From NCBI GenBank assembly GCA_030148165.1, contig JASBTZ010000008.1, forward strand, positions 1-64,000: 64,000 nucleotides of DNA, read 5' to 3'. Position numbers and translations under genes: made by a program. A model generated the notes under the pieces. The model was not told the DNA's origin, made no database searches, and saw only the letters and a program-made list of their open reading frames with translations. The stretch comes from Bacteroidota bacterium (GTDB lineage: Bacteria > Bacteroidota > Bacteroidia > Flavobacteriales_D > Crocinitomicaceae). Below, in pieces: positions 46,380-55,733 of this stretch (its first letter is position 1; each line of letters starts with the position of its first letter).

Positions 46380-49300
46380 ATGGATAAATTCGCGCGTTAC
46401 CTTTTTTCTATGAAAATGATGGCATTGGGAATGTTCATTTTCCTGGCTGCTATCGCAGTTGCGACCTTTGTCGAATCCGCATATGATTTACAAACAGCTA
46501 AGATCTGGATTTATGATGCGCTTTGGTTTGAAATACTATTAGCATATCTCGGAATAAATCTGATTGCTAACATTTTTACGTATCGTATGTATCGACGCGA
46601 GAAGATCGCTGTTCTCATGTTTCATTTAGCTTTTATTGTAATACTAATAGGAGCAGCTGTTACGCGCTTTGCCAGCTTTGAAGGACTAATGATCATCGAT
46701 GAAGGAGGTCAGTCGGATTTCATCTATTCTGCAGAACCTAAATTGTGGTTTAAAGTCAACGACGGCAAAAAGCAATTCACCTATGACGATAAACTATATC
46801 TAAGTGAATATGCGCGAAATGACTTTGACATTTCATTTTCATTCCCGGGTAGAGCAAATGATATCAGTATTGAATATGTAGATTTTAAGAAAAACCTGGT
46901 TGACTCTTTAATTGTTCATGACAGCATTCAAGATGCAGCTTTCGAAATCGTGACAAACGGAATGAAGTCGAATTTTCTTACGAAGAATAATATGCTTCCG
47001 GTTGGTAATGCGATCATTTCATACAGGGATGGAGGCTCTCCTGCGGATATTCAGTTATTCAAGGAAGGACCCAAGACCATGATTTTGACGAGAATTCCCC
47101 TGCGTTCAATTTCAATGTCTCAGCTACAAAGTCCGGGTCAACAAGTGCATGACTCGATGTATGTGGAGCTACCATTAGATACAATGGTACCTTTTCAATC
47201 TATGTCGCTCTATAGCATGCAGGACGGATCTCAATTCATGTTCAGAGGGGTTAAAGAACATGCAAAAATGATGAAACTTCCTTCGAAGATCAAGAACGCT
47301 GGCAAGGACATCTTAACTGTAAAAGTAACAGACGGTGATCATGAAAAGATTGTCAACCTGACCGGTGGAAAGGACGCGATTCCGGAAGAAGAATTATTCA
47401 TGCTCAACGGCTTGACTTATGAGATGCAGTATGGCGCTATCCGAATACCCTTGCCATTTTCCATTGCGTGTCGAGACTTTCAACTTGAACGATACCCGGG
47501 TTCGGAATCACCTTCATCTTTTGCAAGTGAGGTGTCAATAATCGATAATGAACGAAATTATAAAAGGGATCAGCGGATCTTCATGAATAACGTTATGGAT
47601 TACCGTGGGTATCGTTTCTTCCAATCGGGATACACACCGGATGAAAAAGGAACCAAGCTGAGTGTCAATCACGACTGGTGGGGAACCAACATTACCTATT
47701 TAGGTTACTTGATGATGGGAATAGGTATGCTGTTATCTCTTATTATGCCGGGAAGTCGTTTTAGAGATTTGATTAAAATGACTAAAAAAGCGGCTGCTAA
47801 GCATAAAAAGATTGTGAGTTCACTGTTGTTTGTAGTCGGATTATCAACGGTTGTATATGGTCAGGATAAGGTTGTTACTCATGACCATTCATCACACGAT
47901 CATTCCACAGAGGTGACCCGTCCAAAGACCGATCCGATATTTCGAATCATGTCGGCTGAGCATTCAGAGCAAGCCGCTTCGCTTTTGGTTCAGGATGCGA
48001 ATGGTAGAATCATTCCGCTTCATACCATGTGTGATCAGATATTGAGGAAACTTTATCGGGATAATTCTTATGAAGGTTATAATGCTGTACAGACCGTATT
48101 TAGCATGCACATGTATCCGGATCATTGGATGGAGCAGGATATTATTTATGTATCTAGTAAATCGAATTTAAGAGAGCGATTGGAATTAGATGGTACACAT
48201 ACATCATACAATAGTCTTACCGATTCAAATGGAGATTTTATTTATTTGGATGAGTATCGTAAAGCACATCAAACACTGGAATCAAAAAGGGGAGAGTTTG
48301 AGAAGCAGTTGATCAAATTGGCTGATAAATACGAAGTAGCCCGTGCTGTTTTTGGTTGGAGGTATATGCGTGTTATTCCATTGAAAGAAGATTTAAATAA
48401 CACCTGGATCTCACCATTGAATCTAAACTATCTTCAAAGTGATCCGGACGGGATTAAAAAGGGTATTCGGTACTTATCATCCTTAGATAGTGCGTCTGCT
48501 AATTTTAAATCTTATCGAGATGCTAACAAGGCATTAGAAGGTCTGGTCAAATATCAATATGATGTCGGAAAGGATGTGGTTCCTGAGAAATCTCTTGTTG
48601 AAATGGAGATCCGATATAATAACATGAATATCTTTGGCAGTAGTTTCAAGGGTTATATCCTATTCGGATTTCTGGCTTTGTTGATCTTTTACATAAAGAT
48701 ATTTATTAGACCTAAGCCGTCAGTTGAAAAGATTTTTAATCGGATTACAATAGGAATCACAATTCTGGTATCACTCATTTTTATTTATCATGGTTATGGA
48801 CTCTATATGAGATGGATGATATCCGGTCATGCGCCATGGAGTAATAGTTATGAAGCCGTTATTTTTATCGCCTGGGTCAGCATGGCTTTCGGATTGGTTT
48901 TAGGTCGAAGGAATGCCGTTATACTAGGAGCAGTGGCTATTCTGGCCTCGATGATGCTCTTTGTAACCGAAATGAATTTGCTCGATCCGGACATCACACC
49001 ATTGCAGCCCGTACTTAAATCATATTGGTTAATGATCCACGTGGCAGTTATTACAGGAAGTTACGGCCCATTGGGAATAGCTTGTATTCTCGGTATCATG
49101 AATTTGATTCTCTATATCTTCCGAACACAGCGCAATGCTGAACTAACCAACATCTTTATCAAGCAGATCACCTATGTTTCTGAAATGTCAATGACAATTG
49201 GTGTGTTTATGTTGACCATAGGAACATTCCTCGGAGGAATCTGGGCGAATGAGTCATGGGGAAGATACTGGGGTTGGGATCCAAAAGAAACATGGGCGCT

Positions 49301-49598
49301 TGTGGGAGTGTTGACTTATGCTGTAATTCTACATTTGCGTTACATTCCAGCTTTAAAAGGTAAGTTTCTGTTTAATGCGGTCAGCATGTGGGCGTACTCA
49401 GTTATTTTATTTACGTTCTTCGGTGTTAACTTCTATCTGGTTGGATTGCATTCATATGCTCAGGGTGAAGGATTGGGAAAAATTCCAAATTCTCTTATCT
49501 TGACAGTGGTGATCTTTATTCTGTTTACAGTGGTTGCCGCATTACGGAACAGAAGCTATAATAGAGATAAAGAGAGATTAAGGGCTATTGATGAGTAA
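46380..49598 (+). CDS. ResB-CcsA fused cytochrome c maturation protein
   Basis: 1072 residues. The N-terminal half is ResB-like: three early membrane helices, a long periplasmic domain and a fourth helix near 440-460. The C-terminal 300 residues are CcsA: multiple helices and the heme-handling WWD-type motif WGWDPKETW near residue 963-972, with conserved histidines in nearby helices. In system II the two proteins move heme out and attach it to apocytochrome c. The fusion of ResB and CcsA is known in Bacteroidetes and epsilonproteobacteria. A histidine-rich stretch (HDHSSHDHS) lies in the middle. It overlaps bshB1. Confidence 0.92.
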   Translation: MDKFARYLFSMKMMALGMFIFLAAIAVATFVESAYDLQTAKIWIYDALWFEILLAYLGINLIANIFTYRMYRREKIAVLMFHLAFIVILIGAAVTRFASFEGLMIIDEGGQSDFIYSAEPKLWFKVNDGKKQFTYDDKLYLSEYARNDFDISFSFPGRANDISIEYVDFKKNLVDSLIVHDSIQDAAFEIVTNGMKSNFLTKNNMLPVGNAIISYRDGGSPADIQLFKEGPKTMILTRIPLRSISMSQLQSPGQQVHDSMYVELPLDTMVPFQSMSLYSMQDGSQFMFRGVKEHAKMMKLPSKIKNAGKDILTVKVTDGDHEKIVNLTGGKDAIPEEELFMLNGLTYEMQYGAIRIPLPFSIACRDFQLERYPGSESPSSFASEVSIIDNERNYKRDQRIFMNNVMDYRGYRFFQSGYTPDEKGTKLSVNHDWWGTNITYLGYLMMGIGMLLSLIMPGSRFRDLIKMTKKAAAKHKKIVSSLLFVVGLSTVVYGQDKVVTHDHSSHDHSTEVTRPKTDPIFRIMSAEHSEQAASLLVQDANGRIIPLHTMCDQILRKLYRDNSYEGYNAVQTVFSMHMYPDHWMEQDIIYVSSKSNLRERLELDGTHTSYNSLTDSNGDFIYLDEYRKAHQTLESKRGEFEKQLIKLADKYEVARAVFGWRYMRVIPLKEDLNNTWISPLNLNYLQSDPDGIKKGIRYLSSLDSASANFKSYRDANKALEGLVKYQYDVGKDVVPEKSLVEMEIRYNNMNIFGSSFKGYILFGFLALLIFYIKIFIRPKPSVEKIFNRITIGITILVSLIFIYHGYGLYMRWMISGHAPWSNSYEAVIFIAWVSMAFGLVLGRRNAVILGAVAILASMMLFVTEMNLLDPDITPLQPVLKSYWLMIHVAVITGSYGPLGIACILGIMNLILYIFRTQRNAELTNIFIKQITYVSEMSMTIGVFMLTIGTFLGGIWANESWGRYWGWDPKETWALVGVLTYAVILHLRYIPALKGKFLFNAVSMWAYSVILFTFFGVNFYLVGLHSYAQGEGLGKIPNSLILTVVIFILFTVVAALRNRSYNRDKERLRAIDE

Positions 49599-50313
49599 TC
49601 AGGTAGACATATTGGCTTTCGCAGCTCATCCGGATGATGTTGAATTAGCAGCGTCCGGAACGATTATGAAGCATATTGATCAGGGCCGTAAAGTTGTTAT
49701 TGTCGACCTCACCGAAGGCGGTCTGGGATCCAGAGGCACGATTGAAAAGAGATATGAAGAAGCAGAAGTTGCTTCAAAAATAATGGGCATTACTAATCGG
49801 GTAAATCTCAAGATGAGAGACGGTTTTTTCGAGATCAATGAAGTGAACAAGATCAAGATAATTGAACAAATTAGGAGGTTTAAACCAACGATCGTATTGG
49901 CGAATGCAATCAGCGACCGACACCCGGATCATGGGCGAGCGGCTAAGCTTGTAAGTGAAGCTTGCTATTATGCAGGATTATTAAAAGTGGAAACCTCCTG
50001 GGAAGGTGAAACACAAGATGCTCATCGACCTAAAGCGATCTATCACTACATACAGGATTATCATCACGAGCCTGACGTTGTCGTGGACGTCAGTGATTAT
50101 TTCGATAAAAAGATGGAAGCGATTCAGGCTTACGGTTCGCAGTTTTTTGATCCGAACTCCAATGAACCGGAAACGCCGATTTCGGGTGAAGATTTTTTAG
50201 ATTTTGTTAAGGCACGAATGATCGATTTCGGACGTCCAATAGGTGCTCGTTATGGCGAGGGGTTCACTGTCAATCGGTACGTGGGTGTGGATGACCTTTT
50301 CAATCTGAAATGA
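49591..50313 (+). CDS. bshB1: Bacillithiol deacetylase BshB1
   Basis: 240 residues from the ATG at 49591 (a TTG one codon earlier is less likely). Zinc-dependent LmbE-family deacetylase that removes acetate from GlcNAc-malate in bacillithiol synthesis. The HPDD motif is at 13-16, and DRHPDHGRA carries the third metal ligand. GLGSRG, YYAGL and YGSQF segments are as in the BshB1 subfamily. Overlaps the cytochrome c gene by eight bases. BshC is coded 27 kb away in this window. Its stop directly abuts that of the convergent GreA-like gene. Confidence 0.93.
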   Translation: MSNQVDILAFAAHPDDVELAASGTIMKHIDQGRKVVIVDLTEGGLGSRGTIEKRYEEAEVASKIMGITNRVNLKMRDGFFEINEVNKIKIIEQIRRFKPTIVLANAISDRHPDHGRAAKLVSEACYYAGLLKVETSWEGETQDAHRPKAIYHYIQDYHHEPDVVVDVSDYFDKKMEAIQAYGSQFFDPNSNEPETPISGEDFLDFVKARMIDFGRPIGARYGEGFTVNRYVGVDDLFNLK

Positions 50314-50763
50314 TTAACGCAATTCAGTAATTGAATCGACTTTTCCCAAATGCTCAAAGCTTTCGCCCTGCTTTAATCCTATGAGCATCTTGCCAAGTGG
50401 TGAAACAGGAGAGAGACAGAAGACGGTCTTATCTCCGATAGAAACCGGACCAATCGAAACCGACAAAAAATAAGTTCCATTCTTGGTAGTCACAAGACTA
50501 CCCTGTTTGACTGTGAAATCGGCTTCTGAACAATCAATCTGCTTCAGAGCTGCTCGCATTTTGATAAGCGGTTCGATTTGTTTTCCCAAACGCTCTTGCT
50601 CAAGGTGTAGCATCGCTCTACCGGTTTCGTGTTTGTCTCCTGCTGTGCTTTTAGAATTTGATCCCAGACCTTGCTGTAGCTCATCCAGTTGCTCCTGCAG
50701 ATCGCTCAACTTTGATTCAATGGATTCGATTGCTGCCTGTTTAATATGTGTCTTATTTAGCAT
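50314..50763 (-). CDS. GreA/GreB-like protein
   Basis: 149 residues. An N-terminal coiled coil contains the conserved STAGDKHETGRAM segment, followed by a C-terminal beta domain with SPVSPLGKMLIGLKQGESF, the GreA/GreB C-terminal fold. Related Bacteroidetes proteins are variously labelled; I expect an RNA polymerase-binding role rather than the misapplied 3-oxoacyl-ACP synthase name. It overlaps the upstream glycosyltransferase by 11 bases. Confidence 0.8.
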   Translation of the reverse strand: MLNKTHIKQAAIESIESKLSDLQEQLDELQQGLGSNSKSTAGDKHETGRAMLHLEQERLGKQIEPLIKMRAALKQIDCSEADFTVKQGSLVTTKNGTYFLSVSIGPVSIGDKTVFCLSPVSPLGKMLIGLKQGESFEHLGKVDSITELR

Positions 50764-51880
50764 ACTTATGAATCAGATCATTCCATCTTTTTAGTATCCC
50801 CTCCTGACTGAACATATGCGCATATTCGCGGATCTCAGATGGCTCATAATGCTTCTCTCCTTCGATCAGACCTAGCATGGCTTGAGCTAAAGCTTGCGGA
50901 TTCCTTATTTGTACATTGACTCCAAGAAAATCAGGCATGTGTTGAGCAATACCAACCGAAGTAGATATGACAGGTGTTCCTGTTGCCCAGGCTTCGGCAA
51001 CCACTATTGAAAATGATTCGTAATCTGAGAATAATACAAAAGCGTCTGCTTTTTGATAGAAAGGTGGCATGTCCTCCCATCTTTGAGGGCCAACGAATTT
51101 TACTTGTTCCCCTAGTTTTTTTATCCGAACACTTTCTTCCAGGAATAAAGGATCCTCGTCACTAACGATTGTTAATTCAAACTTATCTGTCGTTTCTTTA
51201 AGAATAGCACAGGCCTCAATTATTCCGATCGGATTTTTAGTTTTATTATCAAGTGTTGATACGTGCAGAAATCGGGTAATATCAGATTGTTCTTTCGGCA
51301 CATAATCAAACAAGTTCATGTCTATGTGATTGCCAATGATGCTTATATCCGAATTAGAAAAATCGGCTTTCATATCCTCACGCAGTGCTGGTGAGACAGC
51401 AACAATTCCATCTGCATATTTCTTAACGCTTTTTAATACCACCCGTTCTTTCCATCCCCATTTCTTTCGTTCTTCAGCCCGAAAGTATGATCCATGTTCA
51501 ACATATATCAACGGACAATCAAAATGTTTCTTAGCTGAAGCGAAGATGAGTCCCTTTGGAAGTAAAATGTTTCCAATAATAAGATCAACATTTTCGACTA
51601 GAGCGAATCCCATTTGCAAAGCTAGATCTGCATATCGTTTTCTGGTGATGAGTGTGCTCCCCTTTTGATAATGCACGATAACTTCTCTGAAACCCTTGTG
51701 ATCGAAAGTTTTGACTTGAGGTTCCTGAACGACGTCAGAAGTTTGTATATCGAGTAGGGTGACCTGGTATTCTGTGGATAAAAGGCTTGCCTGCCGTTCT
51801 ATAAAATTGCCAAGATATGGGCTTTGCTCAGTCGGATACCACGAGCTTAGAATTAATATATGCTTTTGTTTTGACACCAT
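50753..51880 (-). CDS. Family 4 glycosyltransferase
   Basis: 375 residues, GT-B fold. The N-terminal domain begins HILILSSWYPTEQSPYLGNF (a start typical of GT4 enzymes acting on envelope sugars). The C-terminal nucleotide-sugar domain has KNPIGIIEACAIL and the E-x7-E pair in ESFSIVVAEAWATG. I considered BshA for the bacillithiol pathway, but the N-terminal motif does not fit. Acceptor unknown. It is between a cysteine desulfurase (11-base gap) and the GreA-like gene (11-base overlap). Confidence 0.88.
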   Translation of the reverse strand: MVSKQKHILILSSWYPTEQSPYLGNFIERQASLLSTEYQVTLLDIQTSDVVQEPQVKTFDHKGFREVIVHYQKGSTLITRKRYADLALQMGFALVENVDLIIGNILLPKGLIFASAKKHFDCPLIYVEHGSYFRAEERKKWGWKERVVLKSVKKYADGIVAVSPALREDMKADFSNSDISIIGNHIDMNLFDYVPKEQSDITRFLHVSTLDNKTKNPIGIIEACAILKETTDKFELTIVSDEDPLFLEESVRIKKLGEQVKFVGPQRWEDMPPFYQKADAFVLFSDYESFSIVVAEAWATGTPVISTSVGIAQHMPDFLGVNVQIRNPQALAQAMLGLIEGEKHYEPSEIREYAHMFSQEGILKRWNDLIHKYAK

Positions 51881-51891
51881 TCATTATGCCA

Positions 51892-53031
51892 CTATGCAAG
51901 CGTTTTTTCGTAAACTGACTTCACCTGTTCTATTGCATAATCGACTTCTTCTTTTGTTGTATAGCGGGAAAAGCTAAATCGAGCGTTTGGCCTGGACATA
52001 TCTGCACCTATACCAGTTAAAACATGAGATCCTGAATTGGCTCCTGATGAACACGCGCTACCGCCTGAAACCGCTACGCCTTTTAAATCAAGAGTAAAGA
52101 GGAACATGGATGACTTCTCATTTTTAGGAAAGCAAACATTTAATACAGTATATAGGGATCGCTCTGGATCGATTTCTCCATGGAAATCCAAATCATTGAA
52201 ATATGCTTTTAATTCATTGATCATGTGAGTCTTCAATTCCTGTACGTATTTTTGATGTGCATGAACATCTTCATATGCTAAGTCCATCGCTTTGGCCAAT
52301 CCCACAATTCCATAAATATTTTCAGTACCACCCCGATGACCTCTTTCCTGAGAACCACCGTGAATGATTGAATTTACTTTCGTGTTCTTATTAACATATA
52401 GAAACCCAATACCTTTTGGTCCATGAAACTTATGCGCAGCACAGGTAATAAAGTCGATATCCAATTCCGACAGATCGAAGGTGTAATGTCCCATTGTCTG
52501 TACGGTGTCAGAGTGAAAATAAGCGTTATATCTACGACATAACTCGCTAACTTCCTCTAGTGGTAATAGGGTTCCAATTTCATTGTTTGCATGCATTAAT
52601 GAAACCAGGGTTTTCTCATTCGATTGAAGTAACTTCTCCAGATCGTTCAGATCTACGTGACCTTTCTCATCTATTTTGACAAGAGATAAACGAATTTGCC
52701 CCTCATCTGTTATCGCCTTTGCGGTAAGTCCAACTGCGTGATGCTCAATAGGAGAAGTAATAATATGTGTCACGTTGAGGTCATTAACGGCTACTCGTAA
52801 AGCCATATTATCTGCTTCGGTACCGCCCGAGGTGAATATAATCTCAGACGGTTGACATTTTAGATACGCAGCAATTGATCTTCTCGATTTTTCAATCTCT
52901 GCTTTTGCCGCTCGTCCATATGCATGTGAGGAAGAAGGATTGCCGAAAACATCTTTCAATATAGGGATCATCGCTTCTGCTACTTCTGGTGCTACAGGCG
53001 TTGTAGCTGCATTATCCAAATATACTTTCAT
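51892..53031 (-). CDS. Cysteine desulfurase (NifS/IscS family)
   Basis: 379 residues. PLP enzyme that takes sulfur from cysteine for iron-sulfur clusters and tRNA thiolation. YLDNAATTP opens the protein, the PLP lysine is K201 in AAHKFHGPKG, HANNEIG and the substrate-binding SGGTEADNMAL are intact, and the active-site cysteine is C327 in GSACSSG. First gene of an operon with the glycosyltransferase and GreA-like genes; a -7 box overlaps the end of the upstream gene. Confidence 0.93.
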   Translation of the reverse strand: MKVYLDNAATTPVAPEVAEAMIPILKDVFGNPSSSHAYGRAAKAEIEKSRRSIAAYLKCQPSEIIFTSGGTEADNMALRVAVNDLNVTHIITSPIEHHAVGLTAKAITDEGQIRLSLVKIDEKGHVDLNDLEKLLQSNEKTLVSLMHANNEIGTLLPLEEVSELCRRYNAYFHSDTVQTMGHYTFDLSELDIDFITCAAHKFHGPKGIGFLYVNKNTKVNSIIHGGSQERGHRGGTENIYGIVGLAKAMDLAYEDVHAHQKYVQELKTHMINELKAYFNDLDFHGEIDPERSLYTVLNVCFPKNEKSSMFLFTLDLKGVAVSGGSACSSGANSGSHVLTGIGADMSRPNARFSFSRYTTKEEVDYAIEQVKSVYEKTLA

Positions 53032-53051
53032 GTTGCAAATAATAGACTGGA

Positions 53052-53059
53052 CAAAGATA
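53052..53059 (-). promoter_or_regulatory. TATCTTTG, -7 promoter box for the cysteine desulfurase operon
   Basis: Perfect TANNTTTG on the minus strand, 21 bases before the ATG and just after the stop of the upstream DUF1905 gene. Confidence 0.55.
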
Positions 53060-53060
53060 C

Positions 53061-53576
53061 TTATTCTTTGCCTATCAGGTGACGCATATTGAAGTCACCC
53101 TTAGGCATATTCTTTAAGTTTTGCATGAAGAAGAGGCTTTTTTCAATTCGTTTATCTACGGATTTGGATTGGCTAATCAAATAGATGATCGCTCTTCTTT
53201 TTCCTTTACTGAGCAGTTCAAAGCGTTCTTTGGCTATTGGATCCTGTTCCAGGACTGCTTCAAACTCTTCTGGAACAGGCATTCCGTATTCTGAGTCATC
53301 CCGTTCGATTTCTACTTGTACAACATCGCCTATATTAACGCCTAATTCCGTCATCCTTTTTGTCGATATGCTGATGTATGCATTTCCATCGCCCAAAGCA
53401 ACAGTGCCGCCATTCCAGGTTAGTTGATTATTCACAGTGACAATAATACGCTGATTATAGACGGAGCCCTGATCATCTTCCAATCGAATTTCTTCAAGTA
53501 CTTGGATCGGAATGGTCAGATGATTCAACTTAAGTTTATCTAATCTCTGAATAGTACTGGTGAATCGTTTCTTCAT
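53061..53576 (-). CDS. DUF1905 / YdeI-OmpD-associated domain protein
   Basis: 171 residues, cytoplasmic. The N-terminal 95 residues fit DUF1905 (a beta barrel with a GDVVQVEIERDDSEYGMPVP transition), followed by the YdeI/OmpD-associated helical region (FELLSKGKRRAIIYLISQ and FFMQNL). Related proteins are labelled bacteriocin-protection proteins, but the function is not established. A strong terminator precedes it, so it has its own promoter. Confidence 0.85.
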   Translation of the reverse strand: MKKRFTSTIQRLDKLKLNHLTIPIQVLEEIRLEDDQGSVYNQRIIVTVNNQLTWNGGTVALGDGNAYISISTKRMTELGVNIGDVVQVEIERDDSEYGMPVPEEFEAVLEQDPIAKERFELLSKGKRRAIIYLISQSKSVDKRIEKSLFFMQNLKNMPKGDFNMRHLIGKE

Positions 53577-53596
53577 AGTGTAGATATAAATTTAAT

Positions 53597-53628
53597 AAAA
53601 AAGACCCCATCGGTGACGGGGTCTTTTT
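53597..53628. terminator. Strong bidirectional-looking terminator
   Basis: AAAAAGACCCC / GGGGTCTTTTT stem with a nine-base loop, with A on the left and T on the right, so it can act on both strands. In context it ends the minus-strand VWA gene and insulates the DUF1905 gene. Confidence 0.9.
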
Positions 53629-53653
53629 CCTATGAAAACACAACACTACTCTC

Positions 53654-54778
53654 TTATGGGGTTGTGACCTTTTTATATCCTTTTTCTTCTGCTTTTTTGC
53701 GAATGCTTTCGTTAACAGAACTTCCAAAATCATCTTCAGTATTATCGGCCAATTTTGCTCTTTCTTCGGCGATAAACATTTCCCTTTCCTGAGCGAGTTC
53801 GGCTATTTTTTTCTGATATCGAATACGATCATCTTTCTTTTCCTTGTATAGCTCAATTTTTTCGGTAATCGTTTTACCCTGAAATTCCTTCGGTAGCTCA
53901 TCTTCTTCAAAATCACTGATCGATCGTCCGTTATCAACTGCATCGATAAAGTCCCAAGAAGAGTTTTTATAAACCGCCCCTTTGGATTTTGCAATGGACC
54001 TTTCTGTTTTTACCGAAGGTGACATTTCAGCTGCATTTGCATCTTCCGAAACCTGCATTTCTTTTTTATCGCGACCTCTAACTCCATAACCAAAGTAGGT
54101 TGCGTTCAGTGAATCATTTAATTGGTTGATTTGAACATCATAGGGTGTTTCAATGTGAGCAACGCGTTTGTTTGCATCAATATTGAAGTAATCACAATTG
54201 CTGCAGCTTGAGCCAGCTTGCCATTCCAGATCGATTCCAGCCTGATAATCGCCACAGAAAATAGTATTGATGCAAACTCCTTTTTCGGCAGCTTTTTTAC
54301 ATTGATCTTTATAATTCACTGGACCCTGAGCAAATGATTCATTACCGGCAATATAGATCATTCTTAGATCCGCCGGATCAGCTGACCAATTCAGATCATC
54401 AAGTGATCTTCCGATCACAGCACCACAGTACTCGTCACCACCATTGGTAGTGAGCCCGAACAATAATTTGGACAGTGTATCCAGGTCGTCTGTTAGATCC
54501 AGGATTTGTTGGATGTAGTTTTCTGTTTGTGGAAGGCCGGAATTACCATATTGATACAAGGCAAACTGAATTTCCGGTACTTGCCCATCATAACGTAGAT
54601 CAGAAATTTCGTTGATGATATTCCAGAGTCTGGATTTAGCCTGATCGAGCAAACCACTCATACTGCCCGAGGTGTCAAATAGAATGGATACCTGGATTTT
54701 TCTGGGATTATTGTTTGGTTGTGCGTACAACCCAATTGCTATCAGTGGAAATAACAAGGTCAAGAGTAATTTTTTCAT
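53654..54778 (-). CDS. Exported von Willebrand factor A domain protein
   Basis: 374 residues. A signal peptide ends at about YAQ (residue 20). The VWA domain (about 27-215) has a complete MIDAS start DTSGS at 35-39 and a later TTNGGDEYCGA segment; SSCSNCDYF supplies a cysteine cluster. The C-terminal 100 residues are highly charged and helical (EKIELYKEKKDDRIRYQKKI). A metal-dependent binding role in the envelope is expected; partner unknown. Monocistronic, ended by a strong terminator. Confidence 0.88.
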   Translation of the reverse strand: MKKLLLTLLFPLIAIGLYAQPNNNPRKIQVSILFDTSGSMSGLLDQAKSRLWNIINEISDLRYDGQVPEIQFALYQYGNSGLPQTENYIQQILDLTDDLDTLSKLLFGLTTNGGDEYCGAVIGRSLDDLNWSADPADLRMIYIAGNESFAQGPVNYKDQCKKAAEKGVCINTIFCGDYQAGIDLEWQAGSSCSNCDYFNIDANKRVAHIETPYDVQINQLNDSLNATYFGYGVRGRDKKEMQVSEDANAAEMSPSVKTERSIAKSKGAVYKNSSWDFIDAVDNGRSISDFEEDELPKEFQGKTITEKIELYKEKKDDRIRYQKKIAELAQEREMFIAEERAKLADNTEDDFGSSVNESIRKKAEEKGYKKVTTP

Positions 54779-54951
54779 AACTGATTTTTATTTCCAATAC
54801 AACTACTTTGATGTTTGGTTCAATGAATTCAAAAAAACGTGAATTATTGGATTCCAGACATTGGATAATCACTCGAGAAACAAGTTTTTGTATGATTTAT
54901 ATCATAAAATATGAACCTGAATTCGAATACATTTAGTTCAAATCGATTTTT

Positions 54952-55731
54952 ATGAAAATACTTCTGACTATTATCTCAGTTAGCCTTTCCTTTGGTCTAT
55001 TGTCTCAGACTAATGCCCCGGATATTACACCGGTGGATTGTCAGGGGAACCCCCATAACTTATATAATGAGCTCGATGCCGGCAAAATAATTGTGGTGGG
55101 TTGGACCATGCCATGCTCAGTTTGTGGACCACCGCTTCTTTCTGTACATAATGAGGTTTTAAATTATGCCATTAGCAATCCAGGCTTGGTAGAATTTTGG
55201 ATGTTTGATGACTTCTCGAATACAGATTGTGTTACCTTAAAAACATGGTGTACTTCGAACGGGATTAACAGCGCAACCTTCTTTTCAGATAATGCTATGA
55301 ATATGCAGGATTTTGGTGGAATTGGAATGCCAAAAGTTGTCGTGTTGGGATGTACTAGCCACTATGTTTATTATATAGGTAACAATAGTTTTACCGGAGC
55401 TGAGGTCGGTGCGGCAATAAATGCTGCTATGGCGGATCAGGCTAACGGGTGCATATTGAGCTTGAATGAAGAACTTGATTCTGATTTGATTCTATATCCA
55501 AACCCTGCTAACAAAACCATCCATCTATCATCTGATAAGATGAATCAACTTGAATCGATCTCCATCTTTTCAACATGTGGGTCGTTATTGTCGGAATTAG
55601 ATAAGGATGAAATTGTTGGAACTTCAACTGAAACAACTATTGACGTTTCGCAATTAGCTGAGGGGAGTTATCTGCTTCGCTTGAATTATATGAATAGCGT
55701 TGAGATCAGACGCGTACTTATTGAACGTTAG
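54952..55731 (+). CDS. Thioredoxin-like exported protein with T9SS type A sorting domain
   Basis: 259 residues. A signal peptide (to about LLSQ, residue 19) is followed by a thioredoxin-fold domain with the dithiol motif CSVC at 55-58 (in WTMPCSVCGPP) and a cis-proline-like GMPKVVVLG segment. The C-terminal 80 residues (from LYPNPANK) form a type A sorting domain ending in VLIER. It should be a secreted or surface redox protein; the substrate is unknown. It is two bases upstream of the metal-binding barrel gene, with which it is probably cotranscribed. Confidence 0.88.
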   Translation: MKILLTIISVSLSFGLLSQTNAPDITPVDCQGNPHNLYNELDAGKIIVVGWTMPCSVCGPPLLSVHNEVLNYAISNPGLVEFWMFDDFSNTDCVTLKTWCTSNGINSATFFSDNAMNMQDFGGIGMPKVVVLGCTSHYVYYIGNNSFTGAEVGAAINAAMADQANGCILSLNEELDSDLILYPNPANKTIHLSSDKMNQLESISIFSTCGSLLSELDKDEIVGTSTETTIDVSQLAEGSYLLRLNYMNSVEIRRVLIER

Positions 55732-55733
55732 GC

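Noticed and set aside
50753-51880. BshA (first bacillithiol enzyme)
   Set aside because: The N terminus lacks the BshA pattern and resembles other family 4 enzymes; only the general fold is shared.
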